62,356 nucleotides of DNA from Gamarada debralockiae (GCA_002803225.1 NXFV01001434.1:1-62356), one strand, 5' to 3'; numbered from the stretch's first letter, positions 21,938 through 33,671 are shown. Program-made: numbers and translations. Notes: generated from the letters alone by a model not told the origin.

Positions 21938-22245
21938 TATCTAGCTTGTAATCAAGCTTACGGACAGTTTACAGTCCGTCCTCCGCTCTTACGGCCGCTT
22001 ACGGTTGGACCTTACAGCCGTATTACTCTTCCTTCAGTGCCTTCCTTCGGGGTCTTCCCTCAGGGCCCCATGATACCTAGTCCTAGGCTTGTTACAGTAG
22101 TAGGACAGCCAATTCTCTATATATACATTTCAACGCGGCTTCGACCTCCTTTTATTACATCACAAGTATTCCAAGTTTCCTTTAGCTTGCTTAAATGGAA
22201 TATGTATTTTGTATTGTACACAGCGGCCGGCAAATGACCGTAACT
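21938..22245. repeat. Dispersed repeat, copy 2
   Basis: Diverged copy of 9727-10110 with shared blocks CTTACGGACAGTTTAC, GGGGTCTTCCCTCAGGG and CCTAGTCCTAGGCTTGTTAC. It is non-coding as it stands. The following 22246-22576 is AT-rich and frame-poor and ends in an 18-A run (22577-22594) that could mark the 3' end of a retroposed element. Confidence 0.6.
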
Positions 22246-22689
22246 CGACAACGTAAGCAAATCCATTAAGAAAGGCCTAGTCTTAAATAAACGAAGGCGG
22301 ATTTAGGGCTAGCAACAACACCACCGCTTATAAGGCATAGTAGTAGTCAGGAGGTATAACCAATTAAGCCTCCAAGACAAACTTTTAAAGGTTTAGAGTG
22401 ATTAATGCCTTTAGGAGGCTAGGAAACCCGTTAAGGAGGTCGATATCGATTGCTACAATACATAAGATAATAGGAGTACTCAAGGCGAGATCTTTTTGAA
22501 GGAAATATATCAAGGTCAGTAGGTTTAATCTGGGGGAAGAGCTAATATATGACTTATTGCGACTATAAAGAAAAACAAAAAAAAAAAAAAAAAATTTGGT
22601 GTATAGTCAAGGTAGGATTCTGCTGGGTTACATAGGTTCTCATACTAATTTTGGTTGGGGGGCGGTGTAGTTAAGCAGCTCATCGTCTT

Positions 22690-23040
22690 GAAAATGCACT
22701 GCGAAAGTGTACGGTCCCGAGACAGTGGGCCACTGCTCCCAACTATCCCAAAGACGCTTCTCTACATCTCAGTAAACCTAAAGATGTCCCTTTCTCCACT
22801 TCCAAAATCGCTTCTGGGCTCGTGTCCATCCTTCACATTTCTTGTTCTCCAGGCGATCCAACAGTTTGAATCCCTCATCATACCTATTATTTTCCTTGCA
22901 TATGTCTAGAAGATATCTTCAACCTGGTATTTAGCGTTTATTACCTCCCGATACCCAATGGTCATAGTATTCCTGGCGGAGCCTTGCCTCAAGAATCGTT
23001 GGGTTATTTTGAAGGTTTCAGATAGGGCATCGGTTGGCGA
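22690..23040 (-). pseudogene. Relic of a helical-repeat protein
   Basis: On the minus strand the segments ARLRQEYYDHWVSGG, LLDICKENNRYDEGFKLLDR and GWTRAQKRFWKWRKG follow one another but are split by stops and frame changes. ENNRYDEGFKLLDRLE has the look of a TPR-type helix pair. No start or end can be placed. I regard this as a decayed exon of unknown gene. Confidence 0.25.
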
Positions 23041-23428
23041 AAGCGAATTCCAAGCCTCCATGTTCCTCGCCCAAGACCCTCGCTAAGAGTTCGTACACAG
23101 AGCAATGTGGCACGATCCAGCAACAGCTTCAATCGGTTTGGGAAGAACATGCTTGAGGTGGATATAGAAGTCGGGGCTCGAGAACTTGATACTATGTTTA
23201 GACACGGGCCAATCTTCAAAGAACATAGTGGATTAGAACATGGGATAAGTAGGTCGCCGTAGAAATACAAGTCTGCATGGGATCCAGCTGTGAATAGAGA
23301 TCCATCCTAGGATAGATTGGCACATTACGTCCAATTGGCTTTGGGAAACGGTCTTGAGGATGGGGTACAATCTAGGGCTCGCAAGCCTAAGGCATACGAT
23401 CGTCTCGTAGGAGATCAAATATAACGAA

Positions 23429-23585
23429 GATACCGTATTAATTGGCTTATAAGACCCTAACTCGCACATCAGATTTCATCACTTCAGGCCCCGTTTGCAG
23501 GGTTATTCTTCGTGTGTTGCCACGTCTTATAAACGGAGGGTATGGTAGTAGGGTTTTAGTCTTATAAACCAATTAATACGGTATC
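23429..23585. mobile_element. Small inverted-repeat element
   Basis: Perfect 17-bp inverted termini GATACCGTATTAATTGG (23429-23445) and complement (23569-23585). The inverted match continues with mismatches through a TTATAAGAC block. The interior is about 120 bases and non-coding. The structure is that of a MITE. A related TTATAAGAC block occurs near 33143. Confidence 0.55.
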
Positions 23586-23690
23586 ATCTTTCGAGAGTTT
23601 TAAAATAGTGATAGACCTCACAGACTTACATGGCAGGGATTTCTTCCAGGAATTTTCTGAAAGAGGTCAGTGATTTGAACTGGAGCTTTC

Positions 23691-23694
<4 letters not shown>

Positions 23695-23724
<30 letters not shown>
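23695..23724. repeat. (TC)15 microsatellite
   Basis: Uninterrupted TC dinucleotide run of 30 bases in an otherwise gene-poor stretch (23586-24415). Confidence 0.95.
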
Positions 23725-23728
<4 letters not shown>

Positions 23729-24415
23729 CTTTGGGCGTTGCAATACGTCCTAGCATGTAATAAAGATCATATGGCATAGATGCATGCTTGATTTTCTCTT
23801 CTAAAGCAAGAACATACCAGACATCCTTACGAGCAGCTGAAGCACAAAGATTGTGGAACAGGGCTGCAAGTATTCATCCATCTTCGGAAGTTTTCAATCA
23901 TCCTACCTCTCTTGCGTATGAGAGCTCTATTTCCATGCCAAAAAATTCGCATGGGGAAATGGATTCTTTCGCTGTCATGGTTTTATTCGTTGTCGACGTA
24001 TTTATCGCTATCAACGCCCTCCTCCTCGACAGCACTCCTCTGAGGTCCAAGGAGAGCTATGCCCTGATTATATATTCGACAATCTATTCTTGATTTTACC
24101 CGCATCGACTTGGAAAGTAGTTACGTAGATAAGTTGAGCGCTGATACTCACGTTCCTGTTTATCTCTGAAAGTGCATCGAGGTATGGGAAAGAGTTGTTT
24201 GGTGATTATATTTCTGGATTCTCCTGATTCAAGGTAATACCTGACACTACATATGTTATTCATCGACAGGATATCCGCCTGACATCTTCCATCTTCATCT
24301 CTTGGACTAGAATGGTGCCATTCCTAGATCCTTGGTACAACAGAAGCCTACATGTCCCTCAGTATCTGTACAGTCGCCTATGTCTCTCAGTGTAATAATG
24401 GTCTCTCAAGGGCTA

Positions 24416-25195
24416 TCATCGCTTCCTCTCCCTCCTAACCATACTCTCCTCCCTCGTGGCGCCCTGGGACTTCATCTCCAGCTCACGTACCTTCTTCTCT
24501 AGCCCTATCCTCTTGGCTACCAAACTCTCCGGTGTTTTTCTAATTGCGTTATCTTCTCAGCTGGGGACGCTTCGCGTCTTCTTTGGACTTCCTTGATGGT
24601 TTGTGTCAGCAGATGCTTGAAATGCAAAATTGCAACTGGTAGAAAGTTTGGTTGAGACGGGGAGGAAGGGGAAGGAACGGGGGAAGTACCTGTTTATGCT
24701 CGCTCTTCATCTTGAGACCCGCATAATACCATGCATCTATCGCAGTGACGGCTGCGATGGAGCCGGTCCATACGATGCGTCTGTTGTGACGCCATTATGT
24801 GGCCCGCGTATATCCCAACAACTCTTTCAGATCTTGACACAATAATCAATGACTGTGCCAATCCAATGCGATTACTGTACTGTACTCAGCATCCTGATAT
24901 ATCCTCAATGCCAGAACTCCCTCCAAAGCCCTTCGGCCTCCTTCGCTCTTCGCTCCCGCAACTCACTTTTCTTCCGTTCAATTTCGTCCTGCGCAGTGCG
25001 TTCCCTTCTCGAGTGATAGTCCCACGGTTGCAGCTCCGTCTCTTCCGCTGCACAAGTCGATGATGGAGACACGCTATTGGTGCTTGAAATACAGGAGATG
25101 GACGAAATGGAGCTGCTTCGTCGTGATAGGGCCGGGGCGATGAAGTCACAGCGCTGATCTCGCGAGGCTGTTGTTGGCGCGATGGCGGAGAACAT
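24416..25195 (-). CDS. Hypothetical single-span protein with coiled-coil tail, apparent frameshift
   Basis: Exon 1 (25195-24918) encodes a Ser-rich N-terminus and the helix RRERTAQDEIERKKSELRER. A 137-bp intron with a weak gttctg donor joins it to exon 2 (24780-24690): RIVWTGSIAAVTAIDAWYY, a membrane helix, then KMKSEHKQ. After a 98-bp intron, exon 3 (24591 on) reads EVQRRREASPAEK. At a run of five A (near 24545) the frame shifts; one more A continues as LVAKRIGLEKKVRELEMK to a stop at 24416. The family is unknown. The C-terminal coiled coil and single span suggest a membrane-anchored partner protein. The first intron is the weakest part of the model. Confidence 0.45.
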
Positions 25196-25638
25196 GGAAA
25201 GCTTTGTGAGAGGCGGAGTAAGCGCAGTGCAGCTTCTGCCATATTTAATAGCATCGCAAGTTCGTCTTTTATATATTACGATGAAATCGTAAGAAGGAAG
25301 CGAATACTGGGACTTCGGATTTGTCTTGGAAGGAAGGTTTCGTGGCTCACATTTGACATTCTCTCATTCCATCGCTCGCTACGGAATCGCGGGGCAAATG
25401 TTCGCGAGCGGTTTCACCATCACGCAAAACACCTTTGCGACGAACGTTCTCTGGGCTGTTTCTGGAGGCCACGCCCGCCCCTAATTCTGCTAATTCAACT
25501 AATTAATTGACCTCGTGCATTTATCAAATCATCTGAACTCAAGATATAAAAGAACGCATTAGAGTTGGTGAACAGGAGCTCAAGGCTGAAGCAAACGAAA
25601 AAGGAACATCATAACCCCCCGCGTATTTATAGTCCGCC
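25196..25638. other. Intergenic
   Basis: Divergent region between two weak genes. No supported gene, RNA or repeat. Confidence 0.4.
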
Positions 25639-26505
25639 ATGGCGAGACAGGATGGTCTCCAAATGGTAGATATACTGGAACCACGGAATGGCCCCTTACG
25701 GCAAATGGAGAGAAGAGAATTAGAGCTACGGAAAGAACGCTTATTGGAGATGATTGGTTAATCAAGCTGCAGAATTTGGCCCATATGTAAGTCTCTGGTT
25801 CAGTCATGTCTTTGCTTTGTCTCAAAGCTAATGACGAGCTTGTAGACACGTCTTCCTCGCCGGCGTACCTAATGAACACTTGAATTGCTGGAATTGGGAT
25901 GCAGGGACAAATTACTCTGGGAAGAACAGAGAATGCATAATGATGAGGGGATTAAGACAGATGCGAAGGCTCAAATTACGGATGATACAAGAGAGTGGGA
26001 TCATAGTGATTATGAGGGCATTATAAGTAAGCAAATTAAAGGGGAGAGAGCAATGCAGGGTTACCGCCGTGGGATATCTAGAAGGACAGCTGTCCGGGAG
26101 GGCAGTGAGTTGCTTTCCTTAAAGTAAATTTTGATTAGGACCATGTGCTGACAGCAGTTTAGATCTCTGGAACAGGCCACGGAAAGACTAGATCGTCTGA
26201 TTTCTGAGACTCGCTCGAAATACTATGTTCCAGTTATTGGCAAGCCTAAAGGAGAAGGACAGCTAGGAGCTATGCTGTTAGTAGTATGTGAACATATCCT
26301 GAGAGCGTTTGCCATGAGATGGGCCGGAAAGACGCTGTAGGATAGACCGGTCTTCCTCTTGGAGGCGGATGGTGTTGGGACACTCAGTTATGAACATCAC
26401 AACCTTGATGAGCCTGCTATCTTGCCAGGTGGTAGTTTTATGGTCGACGTGACTGAGAACTCCGCCAAGGATTCAAAAGAGAAGAGCAGGATAAGGGTTC
26501 AATGA
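25639..26505 (+). pseudogene. Interrupted gene of unknown function
   Basis: Three coding-like blocks follow in order on the plus strand. Block 1 starts [18 protein letters not shown] (25639) and ends in a charged helix, [13 protein letters not shown]. Block 2 (25910-26104) reads DKLLWEEQRMHNDEGI to ISRRTAVREG and ends at a GT-AG intron. Block 3 (26157-26505) reads SLEQATERLDRLISETR, YYVPVIGKPKGEGQLG, then TAG where CAG would fit, and VFLLEADGVGTLSYEHH to a stop. Splice phases between blocks do not match cleanly. The protein would be mostly helical and soluble. I recognise no domain. Confidence 0.4.
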
Positions 26506-26975
26506 TGGAAGGAGACCAGATGGGGGGTGTATATATGATAGACGGGGGCATTGGATCATGAAATAACGACCTCGGGAAAAGTTCAATCATCCACCTAGAA
26601 GAGGGAATGAAATCCTGTACTTACAAATCGTAGCACGTTTTCGAGGGAACCCAAATGTCTCCAAATTTCGATTACGCACGCGGACTGCGTGCGTTTCGCC
26701 CTAGACCTCAACCACAACACATCATTCAAAGTTCCCGACACTTCTCCACTTTGCTACATTCTCCAACAACTTTACACGCAGCTGCTGAAATAGATCCAGA
26801 AAGTTTCCGACACACAAAATGGAAAATGTCTCCGATTGGCTCAATTGAAAGGGGCCCGAAACTACGCAGAGGCCACTCAATACGTGGAGACATTCTATAA
26901 ATTGAACTCTGCCTCGCTCCCTTTTAATCTCATCACAGGGTTTCTAACTTCAATACAACTAGGATAACATTCATC

Positions 26976-28139
26976 GTGACGGACTGGGCTGAGAAGAATC
27001 GTGCTCATTTTAAGTAAGTGTTGCTACTTGTCAGTTGAGCTGTATTTTGGAGGCGAAATATAGTGGCATTTCTAGGACTAGCTGATATCTAAGGAGCTGA
27101 AATACAAGAAGGGGAAGAGCTCTCTTATACCACAAAAGAGGGGGAAATACAGGCTATACCTGATTAGGCAATTCCAACCAACACTACTCCAAACTGGGTT
27201 AACTTCATCCTTCGGCTCCATCCTCTTTTCGCACAAGGCTCCAACTGCAAAGCTGGATGAAACCGTTCAATAGCTTTCCCATTTTTGGTCTCTTATTTCA
27301 TTTTAAGATATCCTGTTCAAAAACTAGAACAGAACTAACCTTTCCCCAGCGAATCAGCATCTGCTTAGAACGGCAAAATTCAGCAAAACCATCCTCCAAA
27401 TAATCGAAGAAATTCAAGCACGACGAGCGTGGATTGGAGTCGATTGGGTTCATGATTAGGAAGATGAAGCTTCATCTCAACCCAGGAAACTGTTCAACTT
27501 CTAGATTACGCTTGCGGTATTGGTCTTTTTCACGTGACTGTTCCTCTCTCCCCGAGGTCCCAAGCTCATCACTGACGATATCTAGGCTCTTGTGCCCTAC
27601 ATAACTCAATGCCTACGCATTGATCTCTCCTCTACAATAGTCAATAAATATAACACTGGTGCCTCAAACCAAGGCATTCCAAAATCCGAAATCCATGCCG
27701 TGGTCGGGAACTTCATCAACCCTTCCTCAACCCTTTCTCCTGAACTCTGTACACCAGAGTTCTATGACTTCGATATCGCAGCAGTAGGGATGGGATTCCA
27801 TCATTTCTCTGATCCTGGACTCGTGGCGAAGTTGGCTGATAGATTGAAACCTGGCGGCACGTTGTTGATCATTGATTTTTTGGCCGCATGAAGGGTTTGG
27901 GCATATTCATGACCATGGAGGGAGCCATGGATACGAGCATGGAAATGAGAAGATGGAAAGTGATGCCGCGCATATGGTAACACATATGGGGTTTAGTGGA
28001 GAGACGTAAAGAAGATGTTTGAAGAGGCAGGAGTCGGAATCATTTCAAGTATGTGGTCTTGGAAAAGGGAGTTGTGTTTGAGAATGCGGGGAAGGAAATG
28101 CGGTGGACGGCTTTCATGGCGAGGGGAAGGAAGTGGTGA
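26976..28139 (+). pseudogene. SAM-dependent methyltransferase pseudogene
   Basis: The recognisable order is TDWAEKNRAHFN (exon 1, where GTG stands in place of the start ATG), a 336-bp intron (27014-27349), KTILQIIEEIQARRAWIGVD, a stop, a motif-I-like LLDYACGIGL, then ITQCLRIDLSST, AAVGMGFHHFSD (motif II/post-II) and LADRLKPGGTLLIIDF (motif III). The downstream part PHEGFGHIHDHGG, THMGFSGE and VFENAGKE lies in other frames. This is the class I Rossmann-fold methyltransferase plan (Methyltransf_11/UbiE-like). Lost start, several stops and at least four frameshifts make it inactive. The long intron holds a solo arm of repeat family A (27052-27185), while other introns here are mostly 41-75 bp. 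The substrate is unknown. Confidence 0.8.
27052..27185. mobile_element. Repeat family A, single arm
   Basis: Begins AGGCGAAATATAGTGGCATT and continues through ACTAGCTGATATCTAAGGAG, GGGGAAGAGCTCTCTTA and CAGGCTATACC to CCAACCAACAC. It matches the right arm of 18545-19005 in inverse orientation along its whole length. It sits inside intron 1 of the methyltransferase pseudogene. Confidence 0.75.
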
Positions 28140-29189
28140 TTTCTAGAAATCGTTTCGGCATGAAAAATGGTAAGCTTAAACGACGGCTCCGGCTTTAAGC
28201 GAGTCAAACCGTTGGAAGTTTGTATCAAGTCTTGCGATTCCTTGATCGGTCGTTTGTCTTCAAGTCCTTTTGTTAGGTGCTTGATTTAAGCACTAATGAG
28301 TAATGATAAATCTGTTGGCAGGAAAAGGTCTTCGAAGTTTGATAGGTCTTATTTCGCTTACTATCTTCCGGATCTTACAAGTCAAAACCAAGTGGATATC
28401 TCCTGTTGTATGTTACTCTCTTTTCAATGCTATTCCTTTCAGAGGGGTTCCCCAATGCTTTCAGACAACACTGACAGTGAACGGGATCGGTCGCAGGACG
28501 TGACTTACAGATCAATCCGTAGCTGTCAGAAGGTTAGAGCGGTTATGGCAATAGTTACAGTACACAATAGTGATATTATATTGATGAGCTTGATGAGCTT
28601 CACAGCTTGTATTGATAGTACGAACAGGAGGTTGATTGATGATGAATGATTAAGATAGTGATGGGGCTCTCCCAGTCCCTTTATACCACGTCACAACGCA
28701 GTGATACATAAGCAATTCCTGACAGTAGCATTTGACTGGGGCCTCCGACTGCGAAGGGTTTCCAAGATACCAGAAGGGTGCCCTTGGAAATCCGAGATTG
28801 ACATATTCAGTGGTTTTTGTCGTACACTAGGTGTCGAAAAGGTTAATCATAGCCGGTTTTTAGTTGATCCTCTACCTCGTCTTGTACTAGGCTAGCCTGT
28901 AGAGCCATGCGCACAGAAGTTGTCGAAATGTCCGAACTGGACTTCACAATCTTTTTCTAATTCTATTCGAAGCTTAATATTCTGGACCCGTCAGACCGGT
29001 GGATAATGCGTATTGTGGATATATGTACAGTTTCTTCAATAGCAATGTTGTTTCTAGGAACCACCATTCATTCATGCTTTGGAACATAAGCGGTGTTCCA
29101 TTTCCCCTCTCCACACATCGACTACTTACACATATCTTAGTACATATCTTGAGCTCTTATCGCGGGAAAGTCAAACGCTATGGCTCACG
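28140..29189. other. Gene-poor stretch
   Basis: Only short frames without domains. No RNA gene, repeat or intron structure recognised. Confidence 0.4.
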
Positions 29190-30330
29190 AGAGAAGGACG
29201 AAGCAGATATGATACCGAGTGCTTTTGTCTCGATGATTTAGTAGCACCTGCGCCAGTTGAGACCTCAACCAGAGAAACCGCGAGTATCCAGGAGCCAAAT
29301 GAAGTGATTTCCAAAAGGAGGGGTGGGGTTCGAGCAGTAACAAAACTGGAAAGTCTACCCACGATATTGGGCAAGTCTCGCCTTAAGATTACGATATCCC
29401 CGATGACTTCACCAATTTGGACGAGCTTGCTTCGACTTCGCCTGTCCCAAATCCTCACTAGAGACACACATATCAACAAGAATATCTCGAATAACGTCAT
29501 TTGCAAGGTCAATCTTACCAAGACAATGCAACACAAGAGGATGATACAAACGGACACGAATCTGTCGTGAATGAGCCAGAGACAAATCTGCCACATCGAC
29601 CAGCGCCTCCGGCTTCCAAATTTGTCACCGAGCTATACACCATCTCTTATTTAGCCTCATTCTCGATCCTTGGCACCCTCGCAAGACTGGGACTACAAGC
29701 CCTCACTTCGCACTGGGAGCTCTGACACAACAAGCGAGCTCTGGACGAATGTTGGAGGAAGCATGATCATAGGATTTCTGAGTGAGGATCTGAGCCTATT
29801 CAAAATTCACAATAGAATAGCGAATGGAGAGACACCAGCAGACAAGCAAGAGGATTCAGATGGGATCCAAGAAACCACGGAAACCGCGGTCGCAGGCGAC
29901 ATTTCCAGCCCCGAAGATCTTGAAACTGGCAGAATACAGCTTCCCAAAAGCTACAGTGCTGCTAGGAAAACCATTCCTCTTTATATAGGGCTTTCGACAT
30001 GCTTCTGTGGATCTTTTACTTCGTCTTTCATTCCTGACATCTTCCTCGAACTTGCCAATCAGCTTCCAGGTATTCAGCAGAGCTCTATACCTACATCAAC
30101 GGTTCAACCACAAGGCGGATATAGCTTCACGGCCACAATTGCTGTCATTAATCTCATGGTCTCTTTTGCCTTTCTGCATTGAAGGTCGGGGCGAACTTGG
30201 CCATCAGCCTGGAGGAAGTCGGATGGGATGTCAGGTCTTGCAGGCTGTTCAGGATGGGTTTTGTGGGGCCTTGACAACGGTTAGTACGTGGTTGCTTGAA
30301 ATGATGGGTCTGAGGATCATCAGAGAGTAG
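29190..30330 (+). pseudogene. FEX: Fluoride exporter (FEX/CrcB family) pseudogene
   Basis: A polar N-terminal tail (APVETSTRETASIQEPNE, later HRPAPPASKF) leads into the first CrcB domain: ISYLASFSILGTLARLGLQA, then in another frame TTSELWTNVGGSMIIGFLSE and YIGLSTCFCGSFTSSF, the fluoride-channel signature. After a further frame change, ALKVGANLAISLEEVG follows and then directly the second-domain signature GFCGALTTVSTWLLEM, with stop at 30328. Eukaryotic FEX proteins fuse two CrcB domains. Here the segment between them is too short and the second domain lacks its last helices, so an internal deletion and 3' truncation are likely, besides at least two frameshifts. FEX normally protects against environmental fluoride at the plasma membrane. 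Confidence 0.85.
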
Positions 30331-30405
30331 AGAAAATTGATAATTTGGATAATTGAGTTTAGTCTGCTAATATGCTAATGCTTGTCGATTCCCAAGTGAT
30401 TACTT

Positions 30406-31952
30406 TCATAAATCGTAAGGCGGTGGTAATTCGGCATTTCGTTCTGATGGGTTACGTCCATCTATACCCAGAACCGGGAAATCTCGAGACAGATTAGAGG
30501 TGGTAGAAGAAATATCATGCTGGTTTTCCGTATCCCCCCCAACTCCTAACAGAGCTGTCAAGTTATCAGGCGGGTAGCAAATGACCTGTAGCGGCAACAC
30601 TATCTCCATCACCTGAAGGTATAGTCCTTCGACGCTCAACTCAAGCATCAATGAATACTGTCGGGCGGATAAAGGGCTGAGGAAAGTAGGAAGCAGAGAT
30701 TTTCCGACACTGACAGGAACCTTCAAGGTGGCCGCCCAGACGCATCTTTCTTTGCTGCCCGAAGGTACGTTCTGTTCCGAAGCTTGAGGCCGGGCCACCT
30801 TTATCCAGGAAATTGATTCATACGCTCTAGTCTCCGAGGCCAATCTCACATCTCGCATTCCCAAAAGTGGGTCTGATTTTGCTGCGGCGCGTGTTGGTAT
30901 TCGCTTCAGAACCCGAGTTGAATAAAAGGTCCTGCTTCGTACATGATGTTTTACAACACACCGCCATGCATGTGGCTGGGTCTCGGTGTGGTCGACGCTT
31001 GAGGCAAATACAATGTTTAAGAACACACAAGTGGATGCCCTGGGAGTTGCTGCCAAGATGTTCAGTGGTGATGGCTCCACAGCAGAGATCTTCATCGTTC
31101 CGAAGGGTCGAGTCCATCGGTTCTCCCTCAGACTTCTTAACGAAGAAAGTTTGTATTCGCAATGGAATGCGTCTATCAGAAGAGGAGGTGCTGGGGGTTT
31201 ATAGGGCATGACTACTATCTCGCGCTGGCTGTTTGTACCAGTCAGTGGTTCCAGTGGCAGGTCTGATTTGATGCGCTTGATCCTGATCAAATATATGATC
31301 CTTGGTTGCCGGTAGATCGTTCTGGCGGGCCCGAGGAAACCATGTCCTTCGTTGGTAGAGGGACATAGGTTGAGGAAATCTGAATGGACGTCTGAGCGAG
31401 CGGATATCAACTTGTAGGGGACAACGAAGCGAAAGGGCATTCGATGAATGCACAGAGAGCCCGTATGGCTTCTGTATGAAGTGCTTGTGGATACCCTTTG
31501 GGTCTCCTGCAAAAACTTCGAAAAGAGCATTAAATTTGAACGATCAACGAGGGGGTCGAGGAGTTGCTTACTTCGAAACCCGCAGTTGGTGGTAGGTTGT
31601 AGGGATCTCTACCATGATCCGGGCCAATCCAGGTTCGAACAACACCTTGATGAACTTTTAGCGCTTTCGTGAGAATTTCAAGTAATGGGATCATACCTTC
31701 AAAAGTAACGTCAATTTCGAGCTCGACTTTGTTGTGTGACGTCACGACCAAGTGACCCTCGATCTCATCTCCAGAATGTCGCACAGGGGGCTCTGAACTT
31801 GAATTCCCAGGATTCAAATCCTCATCGAGCATAATCTGAATCTTGATCGATGGATGCGTTGTCTGATCCATCCTGCGATCCTTCTCATGTTGTTGATATG
31901 ACTGAGAGCTGATATGAGAATTCCAAGACGAGAATGAAGCCCCTCGGAGCAA
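30406..31952 (-). CDS. Arrestin-like protein
   Basis: Exon 1 starts at 31952. A short in-frame intron (gtatga...taaaag, about 42 bp near 31695-31654) and a second intron (donor gtaagc near 31571, acceptor ttttgcag near 31512) lead to a long last exon ending at 30406. Exon 1 has the arrestin N-domain strands SIKIQIMLDEDLNPGN, YSGDEIEG-like RHSGDEIEGHLVVTS and VELEIDVTFEG. Later FRFVVPYKLIS, AFHCEYKLSSLRSLRE, and near the end LPTFLSPLSARQYSLMLELS and EIVLPLQVICYP fit the arrestin C-domain. The tail is disordered, with PPPYDL at the very end, a PY-type motif as used by ART adaptors to bind Rsp5-type ubiquitin ligases. The likely role is cargo adaptor in endocytosis of transporters. The segment at residues 180-240 is unlike the family, so a small frame error there cannot be excluded. 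Confidence 0.7.
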
Positions 31953-31989
31953 AACAAGTATATTTCAGGAATAATGACAAGCCAATACT

Positions 31990-33671
31990 CTATGCGGAGG
32001 GCGGAGAGGAACAAAAAACTAAGTGGCAGTCAGCACAGTCTTGGAGTGAAAACGCAGTCGCGGCGACCCTTCCATACCTTGATGTAGAGGATGAAGAATG
32101 CTCTTCATCCAAGTTACAAACCGATCGGTAGCAACGGTCGCAAGGTCCGCTAGACCTGAGCTTCCAGGCGCATTGTCCACCAGAGGCTACAGTATGTGTG
32201 AAGCTGAAGCCTGAGAACATGGCGGATTTTGGGATGAATCCGAGGCATTGTACCGTCTGTTCCATCACAACCGTTTAGCCTGAAGGAGCAGAAATAGATT
32301 TCGGAATCGCTTTCGGCAGGCTTCGAGAGTATGTCATACAATGCAGTACAACTAACCCCTGGCGTCAAGGATCCCTGTATGGAGCTATCATACTATAAGA
32401 ACTGAGATTTGGGAGTTTTAACACTCAAAATTCATGTCGCGAAACACTGCGACGCGGCACGTGATAGCAATTTTGCTAAGTTAATTTTGTACCAATGAAA
32501 TAGGTAGAATTTGACTCGGGAAAGCGCTGTCGATCATTTGATGCCTACTACTCCTTAAAATCCTTAGTTCGAAATCAAGTGAAATGGTAGAAACGAATAA
32601 ACTGAAAAGGGGCCGCATTCTATTAAGAACAGCCTCCGGACGTCATCATCGTTTTCCGAAGAGTTAGAGGACGGCCAAAGTAGTGAAGAGCAAGTCTTGA
32701 TGAAAGAATTTCTCCATAGGGGACCACTCGGAGCGGATCGAATGGATCGACCAGAGTCTTGATATCACGTGAAGAGTCATGTGACTAATTTCCAAACGGA
32801 ATTGGAATGGTAGTTTTGGTTCAGTCCCACTATCTCTTCGTCCCAACATTGATAGACTCTTTTTCAAGGTCGAGGGAATTGAAGAGAGCCCGTCGGAGTA
32901 CTGACGTCAGATGTCAGAGCAACATTCTCAATACGAATAGCACTCCGATCGAATACGATCGAATTGAACCAACTACGATTCGCAACCATATGAATCGAAT
33001 TATATAATCTAGAATTCGATTCGTTGCTAATAGTCTAGAATTCGTAAGAATTTGATTTAAACCGTAAAGGGGTATCATATGATACGCGCTAAGCCTATTA
33101 AGGTTAATAGCCCTACACCCTCTTACGTATTGATTGCCTTATAAGACCGGTTCAATTTATAACCAATTCCCTGTTTATTAAGAGTAGGCCAAGGGGCTAA
33201 AGATAATCTTCTTAGCCAGTCACATAACATATTAGTCCCGAATTAAGAAGACTAGACTGGTCAGATGTAACTGCACTCCTACGCAGTAGAGTGTTCCAAC
33301 ACTCCCTTTGCAGCTGGGCAATCTAGGTCGTACTAGCTTTAAAGCAGAACCCTGATGTATTCTGTTGATATTTGTGGTGGTTGGGATGACGCTTTGAGGG
33401 GAGCACCGGCCATTTGATTGCCGAAAAAAAAAAAAAAACAAAGCCCCGCCCAGAAAAATGCTCCACCCGGATCCATCGATGCTCTCATCCCGCAATTGAG
33501 TTGCACAGCTACAGGAGTTCTGCGCGACGACGACGATAAGCTCAATGTACGCACGAAGCAGATGTTGTAGTAGGTAGTTGGTCCCGTATAAGTCCTTGGC
33601 GGTGTCACTTTGAAGCAATCCAAATCCATCAGCCTCGACACGACAGCCTCGCTACATTTTCTTGGTCCAGC
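31990..33671. other. Intergenic, AT-rich towards 33.2 kb
   Basis: No gene is supported. 32900-33060 contains repeated GAATTCGAT/AATCGAAT-type short palindromic words. A poly-A run of about 15 occurs near 33430. Confidence 0.4.

Noticed and set aside
22577..22594. Poly-A run as proof of a LINE 3' end
   Set aside because: No upstream reverse-transcriptase coding sequence is recognisable, so the run alone is not enough.
28296..28649. 117-residue plus-strand frame
   Set aside because: Low-complexity composition, no domain and no intron support.
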